DNA of 6,540 bases from an uncultured Cocleimonas sp. GTDB taxonomy: Bacteria > Pseudomonadota > Gammaproteobacteria > Thiotrichales > Thiotrichaceae. Below, piece by piece: positions 1 through 6,395 of the stretch. The notes below the pieces were generated by a model that worked only from the letters and a program-made list of their open reading frames with translations, searched no databases and had not been told where the DNA came from. Position 1 is the first letter of the stretch, and every line of letters begins with the position of its first letter. The DNA lies in assembly GCA_937974135.1 (NCBI GenBank), contig CALJIH010000105.1, forward strand, positions 1 through 6,540, written 5' to 3'. A program made the position numbers and the translations under genes.

Positions 1-1940
1 AATTACATGATAACGATTTATTAAACCCAAAAGAGTACAAATCTTTAATTGAAGATCGTAATTTTTTGTGGAAAGTGCGTTTTGTTTTGCACCGTTTAAC
101 GGGGCGCAAAGAAGATCGATTATTGTTTGATCATCAACGCCGTTTGGCGCATAGTTTTGGCTATACGGTTGATGAAAAGAACCAGTCGATAGAGGCGTTC
201 ATGCAACGCTACTATAAAACAATCACTGAACTTGAACGCCTCAATGAAATTTTATTGGGTTTGCTGCGCGAACATATTTTAGAAGATACTAAGCCCGCAA
301 CGATTGCGATTAATGAATCGTTTAACAATGAAAACAATTACCTCGATTTAACTGAAAAAAATCGTTTTAAAACACACCCCCCCACTTTTCTGCATATCTT
401 CCATTTATTGCAATTACATCCCGAGTTAAAAGGCTTAACGCCACAAACGATTCGTGAGTTACGTCGCCACTTGCATCTTGTGGATAAAGACTTTAGAAAC
501 GATAAAACCAATAAAGCGTTGTTTATAAAAATTATCTCGCAGCCAGAACGCGTTAACTTCGTACTGCGTAGAATGAATCGATATGGCTTGTTAGCCGCAT
601 ATATCCCAGCGTTTGCAAATATCGTTGGGCGTATGCAATACGACTTGTTTCATGCTTTTACTGTGGATGATCACACCTTAAATGTAGTCCGTAATATTCG
701 TCGTTTGAGTACGCCAAAAGGCGCAGCAGATGATCCATTTTGTAGTGAGCTATTCAATAAAATGGAAAAACCAATGATTTTGGTGTTGGCAGGTATCTTT
801 CATGATATTGCCAAGGGGCGTGAGGGAAGTCATTCTGAACTTGGGGCTGTCGATGCCTTAAATTTCTGTCGCGAACATAACCTAAGTGAAAAGGATTCTG
901 AAACGGTAAGATGGCTAGTTGAACAACATTTGCTGTTAAGTGGTGTGGCACAACGTAAGGATATTAATGATCCAGAGGTCATCAGAGAATTAACAAAAGT
1001 TGTAAATACTCAAGAATTATTGGATTACCTCTATGTATTAACGATTAGCGATATTAAAGGCACAAATCCTACTTTATTAACCAGTTGGAAACATTCTTTA
1101 TTAAAAGAATTACACCATCAAGCCAGTCAATTCTTGGCTTATGAAGCTTCTGTGGCGAACCATGATGATTTTGTAAAAACACAGATTGATGAAAAGAAGA
1201 AGGCTGTTCTTAGACGCTTAGAAAAAGAAAACAAAGATAATAGTAACTGTTTAAGTTACTGGTTGCGTTTCGATGATGATTATTTCCAACAGTTTTCAAA
1301 AGAACGTTTGTATTGGCATATTAGCGAGATTAGCGATAAGCAATTTACAGGCAATATCATTCGTGTCGCTGATAGCCATAAAAAAGATAGCTCGGTGTTG
1401 TTGATTTATGGTCAAGACCAAAAAGACTTATTTGTTAAAGTCACGTCGTCGATTGAGCAACAAAGATTGAATATCGTTGGTGCGAGTATTACCTCTACTA
1501 AAGATGACTATGACTTGCATACATTCTATCTTTTAGACCGAAACGGCAAAATGCTGGATAGCGAAGAAGAGAAGAAACAACTCCTCGAATCAGTACAAGC
1601 CAACATCGAACAAACCCAACTCACTTATAATTTCTCGCACCACCGTTTGCCGCGACAACTGAAGCATTTTGATACCGAAACAACGGTGAATTTTGCCCTT
1701 AACGAAAGTTTACAACAAACAATCATTACGATTAAAACAGCAGATGGAGTGGGGTTGTTAACCCGTATTGCTGAGGTGTTTAGCCAGTATGGTCTAACTA
1801 TTCACACCGCCAGAATCACAACTTTGGGTGAAATTGCTGAAGATATTTTTCAGGTGACGAGCAGTAGCGGAAAAATGATTACAGATGAAGATAAATTTGA
1901 GCAGATTGAAGAATCCCTGAAACAAAAGCTTCAGGGATAA
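1..1940 (+). CDS. glnD: Bifunctional uridylyltransferase/uridylyl-removing enzyme GlnD (5' end missing)
   Basis: GlnD is the cytoplasmic nitrogen sensor. It uridylylates PII proteins (GlnB/GlnK) when glutamine is low and removes UMP when glutamine is high, which controls glutamine synthetase through GlnE and NtrBC. The frame is open from base 3 with no start, so this is a partial gene; about 645 residues are visible against roughly 890 in E. coli. The catalytic nucleotidyltransferase motif lies upstream of the window. Visible parts in order are: the LIEDRNFLW and RLLFD segment of the nucleotidyltransferase C-terminal part; an HD domain starting near base 646 (LFHAFTVDDHT) with the metal-binding FHDIAKG at about 798-818; and two ACT domains at about 1395-1570 and 1719-1890, the second with the conserved ITTLGE segment. 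Similarity to E. coli GlnD runs to the end. The unusual point is an in-frame C7 tract at 377-383 that matches an intergenic repeat. The stop codon lies inside a hairpin. Confidence 0.96.
   Translation, partial: LHDNDLLNPKEYKSLIEDRNFLWKVRFVLHRLTGRKEDRLLFDHQRRLAHSFGYTVDEKNQSIEAFMQRYYKTITELERLNEILLGLLREHILEDTKPATIAINESFNNENNYLDLTEKNRFKTHPPTFLHIFHLLQLHPELKGLTPQTIRELRRHLHLVDKDFRNDKTNKALFIKIISQPERVNFVLRRMNRYGLLAAYIPAFANIVGRMQYDLFHAFTVDDHTLNVVRNIRRLSTPKGAADDPFCSELFNKMEKPMILVLAGIFHDIAKGREGSHSELGAVDALNFCREHNLSEKDSETVRWLVEQHLLLSGVAQRKDINDPEVIRELTKVVNTQELLDYLYVLTISDIKGTNPTLLTSWKHSLLKELHHQASQFLAYEASVANHDDFVKTQIDEKKKAVLRRLEKENKDNSNCLSYWLRFDDDYFQQFSKERLYWHISEISDKQFTGNIIRVADSHKKDSSVLLIYGQDQKDLFVKVTSSIEQQRLNIVGASITSTKDDYDLHTFYLLDRNGKMLDSEEEKKQLLESVQANIEQTQLTYNFSHHRLPRQLKHFDTETTVNFALNESLQQTIITIKTADGVGLLTRIAEVFSQYGLTIHTARITTLGEIAEDIFQVTSSSGKMITDEDKFEQIEESLKQKLQG
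372..393 (+). repeat. C-tract repeat core inside glnD coding sequence
   Basis: The 16-base string ACACCCCCCCACTTTT at 374-389 is identical to bases 2762-2777 in the trmJ 3' flank, and three more related copies lie at gene ends. Here it is read in frame as T-H-P-P-T-F, in a region aligning to the E. coli GlnD segment RQPEAILRMF. No insertion is therefore needed to explain it at the protein level. The full intergenic element (flanking AAAG and the 3' GTGCGG-TTTT part) is absent. It may be chance convergence on a Pro-Pro-Thr-Phe codon string or a real family member. Confidence 0.5.
1913..1940 (+). terminator. Hairpin overlapping the glnD stop codon, weak terminator
   Basis: ATCCCTGAA (1913-1921) and TTCAGGGAT (1930-1938) form a perfect 9-bp stem with an 8-base loop. 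The glnD stop codon TAA (1938-1940) starts on the last stem base. The downstream tract is only AATTT, so intrinsic termination would be modest. The hairpin lies between convergent genes, 17 bp past the end of the minus-strand gene stop, and could serve both. On the minus strand no U-tract follows. Confidence 0.5.
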
Positions 1941-1954
1941 TTTGGTTATATGTG

Positions 1955-2542
1955 TTAGATTTTATTGGTGCTATTTAAGGTGTAAATTGAGTCATCATTT
2001 AGCTTAAATTCATCAGAGAAACCATCGTATTGATTGATTTCTAGAGGAGCACCAAGGATTCCAGCCTCTTTTTGTTTACGTTCCATTTCTTCAGTGGCAG
2101 TTTCAAGCTTACTTGAATCAAGATCGGTCCAGAAGTTTTCAGATGTTAGATCGTAATTGAAAGCGATGCGTTCAATGCTTTTATCTACTGGTGATTTTTC
2201 TAACATAGTTTCAGAATCAATATGTGAAAACAAATCAAATGACTTAATCTCAGCAGGTGATAATGAATTCATTTCTTTAGCATGTTGTAATTCATCTGTA
2301 GTTGAAACGTTGTATAGCCTATTTTCTAAGGATCCGCTAACGACATTTGTGATTGTAACTTTTTGATGAATCACATTCACCATCGACTTAAGTTTTAGAG
2401 GGTTTTGGACAAAACCAAACATAGAAGTAACGCCTAATACTAGCGCAACCACAATAACAGGATAAAATACAGGCGAAGCTAGCGTGTCTCTAAAGCCTCG
2501 AATGCTGTATACCTCAGTTTTATTACCGTTTTCTGTTTTCAT
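1955..2542 (-). CDS. Uncharacterised single-span membrane protein, 195 aa
   Basis: I do not recognise this protein. It has a short N-terminal segment of about 24 residues with mixed charge, then one hydrophobic helix at about residues 25-45 (FYPVIVVALVLGVTSMFGFV), then a 150-residue hydrophilic domain. This domain is rich in Ser, Asp, Glu and Lys, with a charged stretch around 145-160 (EEMERKQKEA) that could be helical. There is no cleavage site after the helix, so it is probably a bitopic inner-membrane protein; flanking charges are too balanced to fix topology. There are no cysteines. The start is the first ATG, with a weak GAG 8 bases upstream. It is convergent with glnD, tandem with trmJ but 284 bp away, with its own likely promoter, so it is probably a single-gene unit. 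The intact 195-codon frame and membrane-protein-like composition support a real gene; function is unknown. Confidence 0.75.
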   Translation of the reverse strand: MKTENGNKTEVYSIRGFRDTLASPVFYPVIVVALVLGVTSMFGFVQNPLKLKSMVNVIHQKVTITNVVSGSLENRLYNVSTTDELQHAKEMNSLSPAEIKSFDLFSHIDSETMLEKSPVDKSIERIAFNYDLTSENFWTDLDSSKLETATEEMERKQKEAGILGAPLEINQYDGFSDEFKLNDDSIYTLNSTNKI

Positions 2543-2590
2543 TTCAAAATCTCATTATTTTTATATTATTTATTTTTTATGATATTTGTT

Positions 2591-2691
2591 ACTTAACCTT
2601 TAGTGTGAGTTAAGTCGTTTTGCGTTTCATAAAAAATAGACAAAAAACCACCTTTGATCAATGATTTTACGCCGAATGGCTTAGCCTAAGC
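2591..2691 (-). promoter_or_regulatory. Putative promoter and structured leader of the 195-aa membrane protein gene
   Basis: On the minus strand a possible -35 TTGATC (2656-2661) and -10 TATTTT (2633-2638) are separated by 17 bases, each matching consensus at four of six positions. Just upstream lies a 13-bp palindrome, GCTTAGCCTAAGC (2679-2691), which is operator-like. Downstream, in the predicted 5' leader, ACTTAAC (2591-2597) and GTTAAGT (2609-2615) form a 7-bp inverted repeat with an 11-base loop. The leader would be about 80 bases and very A/T-rich near the start codon. All of this is by eye; the AT-rich background makes weak promoter matches common. Confidence 0.35.
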
Positions 2692-2755
2692 TGAATAAAT
2701 GCTGAAAAGCCTAATTTTTCTCTATTTTTTATTCACTTAGTTGAAGATGTGAAAT

Positions 2756-2790
2756 AAAAAGACACCCCCCCACTTTTGTGCGGTTTTGTC
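2756..2790 (-). terminator. C-tract repeat copy 1, probable trmJ intrinsic terminator
   Basis: Read on the minus strand, 36 bases past the trmJ stop, GACA (2787-2790) pairs with TGTC (2761-2764). Inside it, CAC and GTG (2771-2773 with 2778-2780) close a 4-base loop, and CC/GG pairs form around an unpaired base. The hairpin is followed by TTTTTATTT (minus strand, from 2760 downward), a good U-tract. The long side holds a C7 run on the plus strand (2765-2771), G7 in the transcript. The element closely matches the one at 4771-4800 over its whole 30 bases. Confidence 0.65.
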
Positions 2791-2826
2791 ATTCTCATCT
2801 TTGGCTAAGTATTTAATAGTGCTGTT

Positions 2827-3612
2827 TTATTTTTGTTTTTGTATCGCCGTCAACATTCCTCTCAAAATATTCATTTCACTGCGTGATATTCCTGAGCGCG
2901 CATACAAACGGCGCAAGCGTGGAATTAAATAACGAGGATTTTTAGGATCGATGAAATTGATATCAATCATCACCTTTTTTAAATGTTCAAAATACCCATC
3001 AAGGTCATCTGCCGTGACCCATTCATCTTCTTCTTTTGAGTTTTCTTTAGTGGCTGAAGTTGTAGCTAAAGCCAGCGCTGCTAAACGACACTCATAGGCT
3101 AATATTTGAACTGCAGAAGCAATATTTAATGAGCTGTAATCAGGATTTGTAGGGATGTGTACTAAATGTTGGCATAGCGCTAATTCTTCATTTGTTAGTC
3201 CAGAACTTTCACGACCAAATAAAATCGCAACTTTTGCCTTGTTTGTACTCGCGTGTTTTGCAATCAATTCACCACAGCTGCGCGAATCTTGAATATCCCA
3301 CGCCAAGGTTCTGTCTTGGCGTGCGCTGGTGCCGACGACTAACTGGCAATCTGAAATCGCGTCTTTTAGGTTATCGACGATAGTGGCACTGTGTAAAATA
3401 TCTGTAGCATTTGATGACATTGCGACTGCTTGATCATCAGGAGTGGATTTAGGATTTACCAGTGCTAAGTCTGTTAATCCCATGACCTTCATAGCGCGAG
3501 CTGCCGCGCCCATATTTCCAGTATGCGAGGTATGTACCATAACAATGCGAATATTTTGCAAGGTACCTTGTAAAGTGCTTTCTAAAACGTTTTCTGGGGT
3601 GTTATTCGACAT
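2827..3612 (-). CDS. trmJ: tRNA (cytidine/uridine-2'-O-)-methyltransferase TrmJ
   Basis: TrmJ methylates the 2'-hydroxyl of residue 32 (Cm32/Um32) in the tRNA anticodon loop using S-adenosylmethionine. The 261-residue product has the SPOUT knot layout: N-terminal IRIVMV then TSHTGNMGAAARAMK (residues 28-42) with the family's N-x-G-x-x-A-R motif 1; motif 2 FGRESSGLTNEEL (132-144); and motif 3 IPTNPDYSSLNIASAVQILAYE (about 153-174). A C-terminal TrmJ-specific extension ends in RYLIPRLRRLYARSGISRSE (227-246). E. coli TrmJ is 246 residues and starts at the equivalent of residue 18-19 here, so about 17 extra N-terminal residues are present. No internal ATG offers a shorter start, and the Shine-Dalgarno sequence before the chosen ATG is poor. 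It is divergent from suhB as in E. coli. It is followed by an apparent terminator, and no isc genes follow here. Confidence 0.95.
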   Translation of the reverse strand: MSNNTPENVLESTLQGTLQNIRIVMVHTSHTGNMGAAARAMKVMGLTDLALVNPKSTPDDQAVAMSSNATDILHSATIVDNLKDAISDCQLVVGTSARQDRTLAWDIQDSRSCGELIAKHASTNKAKVAILFGRESSGLTNEELALCQHLVHIPTNPDYSSLNIASAVQILAYECRLAALALATTSATKENSKEEDEWVTADDLDGYFEHLKKVMIDINFIDPKNPRYLIPRLRRLYARSGISRSEMNILRGMLTAIQKQK

Positions 3613-3898
3613 TATTCAGGCTATACTCTCGCGGCTAAATTAATGCGAATATTGTATAGAGACCTTGGCACGAAAGAAATAACAGATAAAAATTGCTTTA
3701 ATTTCCCTGTTTTTCCCTAAAAACTCAGTCAATAGTTTTACTATTAACTTTATTTTTATGGAAAAACAGAAAAATTACACATATTTTTCTTCCGTTATTC
3801 TTACGTGCCAAAGTCTCATGCTTTTCGGCAATGTTTATCGTTTATCTAAACAATGCCTCACTAAAGCGAATTACTTACTTAAGAACTCGGTGCGAATT
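3613..3898. promoter_or_regulatory. Divergent trmJ/suhB intergenic region
   Basis: These 286 bases must carry the promoters for both trmJ (leftward) and suhB (rightward). They are A/T-rich, and I could not assign a convincing -35/-10 pair for either gene; several TATA-like hexamers (3622-3627, 3654-3659) lack a matching -35. A perfect dyad, AATAGT-TTT-ACTATT, lies at 3731-3745 and could be an operator or a small hairpin in a suhB leader. The stretch 3758-3898 is stop-free in the suhB frame but looks like leader rather than protein. No RNA gene or known riboswitch was recognised. Confidence 0.5.
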
Positions 3899-4738
3899 AT
3901 GGATCCTATGTTAAATACAGCGATAAAAGCGGCTCATGCAGCGGGTGATATCATTGCGCGCAGTGCGGATAGGATCGAACAACTGCAAATTGAAAATAAA
4001 GACAAACACGATTTTGTGACAGAGGTTGATCGTACAGCTGAGCAAGAAATTATCAGCATTTTGCGTAAGGCCTATCCCGATCATTCATTTGTCGGTGAAG
4101 AGAGTGGTGAACATAAGCCAAATGAAGCAGCACTTGAAAGAGCCCGTAAGCTTAATAAAAATGCAGAAGCGACCGAGTACGAATGGATTATTGATCCTCT
4201 AGATGGAACCACCAATTTCCTAACGGGAATTCCACATTACGCCGTGTCTATTGCTTTGAAAAAAGACGGTAAGTTAGATCAAGCTGTGATTTATGACCCG
4301 ATGAAAGATGATCTGTTTCATGCCACTCGCGGTGGCGGTGCATTCTTAAATAATCGACGTATTCGTGTAACTAAACGCTTATCGCTCGAAAATGCGGTTG
4401 TGGCGACGGGTATACCGTTTCGTTCTAATCAAGCAGAGATTATGGAAACTTACCAAAAGACATTGGGTGTATTAGCGGTAGGGACTGCTGGTATTCGTCG
4501 TTTTGGTGCTGCTTCTTTGGATTTAGCGTATGTGGCAGCGGGTCGCTACGATGGATATTGGGAATTCAGCCTGGAACAATGGGATATCGCCGCAGGTGTG
4601 TTAATGGTTCAAGAAGCAGGTGGCATAGTGGGTGATATGCAAGGTGGTTCATCGCATATGCAAACAGGCGATATTGTTGCGGCTAATCCAAAAGTGTTTA
4701 AAGATATGCTTAAACGTCTGCATGGTGCCATGAAATAA
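3899..4738 (+). CDS. suhB: Inositol-1-monophosphatase / Nus factor SuhB
   Basis: SuhB belongs to the Mg-dependent, Li-sensitive phosphatase family. It hydrolyses inositol-1-phosphate, and in enterobacteria it also joins the Nus-factor complex for rRNA antitermination. The chosen ATG gives 279 residues starting MDPMLNTAIKAA, which lines up with E. coli MHPMLNIAVRAA. An upstream ATG at 3758 would add 47 unrelated residues. Metal-site motifs are intact: GEES with E67/E68, motif A DPLDGTTNF with D99 and D102, and motif B WDIAAGVLMVQEAGG with D229. The late LDLAYVAAGR and IVAANP segments are also family-typical. Between GEESGE and the DPLDGTT motif there are about 15 more residues than in E. coli, a Lys/Glu/Ala-rich segment. 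No good Shine-Dalgarno sequence is visible. It is divergent from trmJ and followed by a terminator-like repeat, so it is probably transcribed mainly alone. Confidence 0.95.
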   Translation: MDPMLNTAIKAAHAAGDIIARSADRIEQLQIENKDKHDFVTEVDRTAEQEIISILRKAYPDHSFVGEESGEHKPNEAALERARKLNKNAEATEYEWIIDPLDGTTNFLTGIPHYAVSIALKKDGKLDQAVIYDPMKDDLFHATRGGGAFLNNRRIRVTKRLSLENAVVATGIPFRSNQAEIMETYQKTLGVLAVGTAGIRRFGAASLDLAYVAAGRYDGYWEFSLEQWDIAAGVLMVQEAGGIVGDMQGGSSHMQTGDIVAANPKVFKDMLKRLHGAMK

Positions 4739-4765
4739 TAGAAAGATTCAATTTAAACAAAAATA

Positions 4766-4800
4766 ATAAAGACCCCCCCCTACTTTTGGGCGTTTTTATC
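4766..4800 (+). terminator. C-tract repeat copy 2, probable suhB terminator
   Basis: This element starts 27 bases after the suhB stop and 28 bases before the marC start. It contains a C8 run (4773-4780). CCC (4778-4780) pairs with GGG (4788-4790) across TACTTTT, then CG and a T5 tract (4793-4797) follow. The outer ATAAA (4766-4770) can pair with TTTAT (4795-4799). The stem is short, so termination may be partial, letting some transcripts read into marC. The 30 bases 4771-4800 align without gaps to 2761-2790. Confidence 0.55.
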
Positions 4801-4828
4801 ATAATCAAATACAACGTAAGGTTTAACC

Positions 4829-5455
4829 ATGTTTGAAACTTACATACTCGCACTCACTACCTTTTTTGCCACGGTTGGGCCAATCGATATTGCCGTGGTT
4901 TTCGCAGGTTTAACCTCAGAAAGAAGAGTTGTCACTAAAAAGAAAATTGCGTTAAAGGGCGTTTTAATTGCTACAGGTATTCTTCTATTATTCGCATTTT
5001 TAGGTGAATCATTACTGAGTTCTTTGGGTATTACATTACCAGCATTGCGCGTAGCGGGTGGGATATTGTTGTTATTGATTGGTATCGATATGGTATTCGC
5101 GCGGCATTCAGGCGGTACATCAACCACAGCTGATGAATTTGAAGAAGCTGAAAACAGTCAAGATATCAGTGTTTTTCCGTTAGCAACCCCATTGATTGCA
5201 GGTCCTGGTGCGATGGGGGCTGTGATTCTTTTGATGGCAAATGCGCAAAGTGATATTGCACAACAAAGCATGATTATTCTAGGACTTTTGAGCATTATGT
5301 TGCTTACTTACGTCTCATTGGTTGGTGCAAGCCAAATTCATCGCATCGTCGGAGTGACGGGTTTGCAAGTCATTACCCGTATATTTGGTGTTATCTTGTG
5401 TGCGTTGGCCGTCCAATTCATGTTTGATGGTATCAAGAATAGCGGCTTGGTTTAA
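4829..5455 (+). CDS. MarC family integral membrane protein
   Basis: This is a 208-residue member of the MarC (UPF0056) family of inner-membrane proteins. Six hydrophobic segments are visible at about residues 5-28, 39-60, 72-91, 115-137, 147-168 and 181-202. Segments 1 and 4 carry the family-type re-entrant motifs VGPIDIA (16-22) and PLATPLIAGPGAM (117-129). A hydrophilic, acidic loop (about 92-114, ADEFEEAE) separates the two halves. Length is normal for the family. A Shine-Dalgarno-like TAAGG (4817-4821) lies 7 bases before the ATG. Substrate and function are not established; despite the name, E. coli MarC has no proven role in multidrug resistance. The next gene begins 34 bp downstream on the same strand, suggesting a two-gene operon. 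Confidence 0.88.
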   Translation: MFETYILALTTFFATVGPIDIAVVFAGLTSERRVVTKKKIALKGVLIATGILLLFAFLGESLLSSLGITLPALRVAGGILLLLIGIDMVFARHSGGTSTTADEFEEAENSQDISVFPLATPLIAGPGAMGAVILLMANAQSDIAQQSMIILGLLSIMLLTYVSLVGASQIHRIVGVTGLQVITRIFGVILCALAVQFMFDGIKNSGLV

Positions 5456-5489
5456 TCAACTACCCTTTAAAAATAATAAAAATTAAACG

Positions 5490-6395
5490 ATGAAAAATCA
5501 GAATATTGCCCTTGGTGCGGCATTAATCATTCTTTCCGAACTGGCTTTGCTAACCACAGGAATGATCATAAAATCTATTTCCGCTGAGGTTTCCACCGAA
5601 CAAATAGTGTTTATTAGGAATTTATTTGGTTTGTTTATTTTGATTCCATGGTTGATTCGAAAAGGCATATCACGACTCGAAACAAAACGGATTGGTCTTC
5701 ATATATCACGCGGCTTAGTCGGTTTAAGTGCGATGATTTGTTTGTTTTATTCGTGGGGTCATATGCCGTTAGCGCAGGCTTCGTTGCTAAAACAAACGTC
5801 GCCGATGTTTATTCCAATTTTTGCATTCTTTTGGATCAATGAAAGTATTGGAATTAAAACCATATGCTCAATATTTATCGGTTTTGTTGGAGTGGTTTTA
5901 ATCATTAATCCAGCAGGGACCGAGGCACAATTTAATATCGCAATATTCATTGCTTTGTTGGGGGCTATGCTTGCGGGATTAGCTAAAGTGATTATTCGTA
6001 AGATGAGCGCAACAGAGACGCCCGGTAGAATTGTATTTTACTTTGCTTTAATCGGAACTCTGGTCTCTGCAATTCCAGCTTTAATTTCGTGGGTAAGTTT
6101 AACTTGGTTGCAGTGGGGGGCATTAGCTGCAATTGCGGTATTTTCGACCATTGCACAACTATCAATCAGCAAGGCATATAGTCATGCACCTGCAGGGCAA
6201 TTAGGACCTTATACCTATACTTCAGTAGCTTTTGCAGCGTTTTTTGGTTGGCTTCTTTGGGACGAGTTACTGAATTATACTACCTTTGCGGGTATTCTTA
6301 TTATTGTGCTAGCAGGTATTTTAGCTATGACTGATAGACGTATCAGTCGGATAAAAGCTGAGCAAAAGCAAATCGTATTCGATAAAGATAGATAA
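5490..6395 (+). CDS. EamA/DMT superfamily transporter
   Basis: This 301-residue protein is built of two tandem five-helix EamA repeats (about residues 8-140 and 149-281), the drug/metabolite transporter fold with ten membrane helices. Repeat 1 has the typical helix start SELALLTTGMIIK, then QIVFIRNLFGLFILIPW, MPLAQASLLKQTSPMFIPIF (92-111) and FWINESI (114-120). Repeat 2 mirrors these with ISKAYSHAPAGQLGPYTYTS (226-245) and GWLLWDEL (253-260). A basic, hydrophilic tail of about 20 residues follows the last helix. The substrate cannot be told; relatives export amino acids, metabolites or S-adenosylmethionine. The start ATG lacks a clear Shine-Dalgarno sequence and sits in an A-rich stretch, 34 bp after marC, so it may be cotranscribed with marC. 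A strong terminator follows immediately. Confidence 0.92.
   Translation: MKNQNIALGAALIILSELALLTTGMIIKSISAEVSTEQIVFIRNLFGLFILIPWLIRKGISRLETKRIGLHISRGLVGLSAMICLFYSWGHMPLAQASLLKQTSPMFIPIFAFFWINESIGIKTICSIFIGFVGVVLIINPAGTEAQFNIAIFIALLGAMLAGLAKVIIRKMSATETPGRIVFYFALIGTLVSAIPALISWVSLTWLQWGALAAIAVFSTIAQLSISKAYSHAPAGQLGPYTYTSVAFAAFFGWLLWDELLNYTTFAGILIIVLAGILAMTDRRISRIKAEQKQIVFDKDR

Noticed and set aside
754..951. Minus-strand open frame opposite glnD
   Set aside because: It is antisense to the conserved HD domain, with no family similarity and no ribosome site of note.
2774..2787. Pasteurellaceae-type uptake sequence (AAGTGCGGT) in the repeat
   Set aside because: Only GTGCGGT matches in one copy; the other copies differ and I saw no exact 9-mer in the window.
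3758..3898. Longer SuhB starting at the ATG at 3758
   Set aside because: The SuhB family begins at the MDPMLN equivalent (3899). The extra 47 residues show no family similarity and no ribosome site precedes that ATG.
4840..5127. Minus-strand open frame opposite marC
   Set aside because: It lies antisense within a well-supported MarC gene and resembles no protein; it is a shadow of the real frame.
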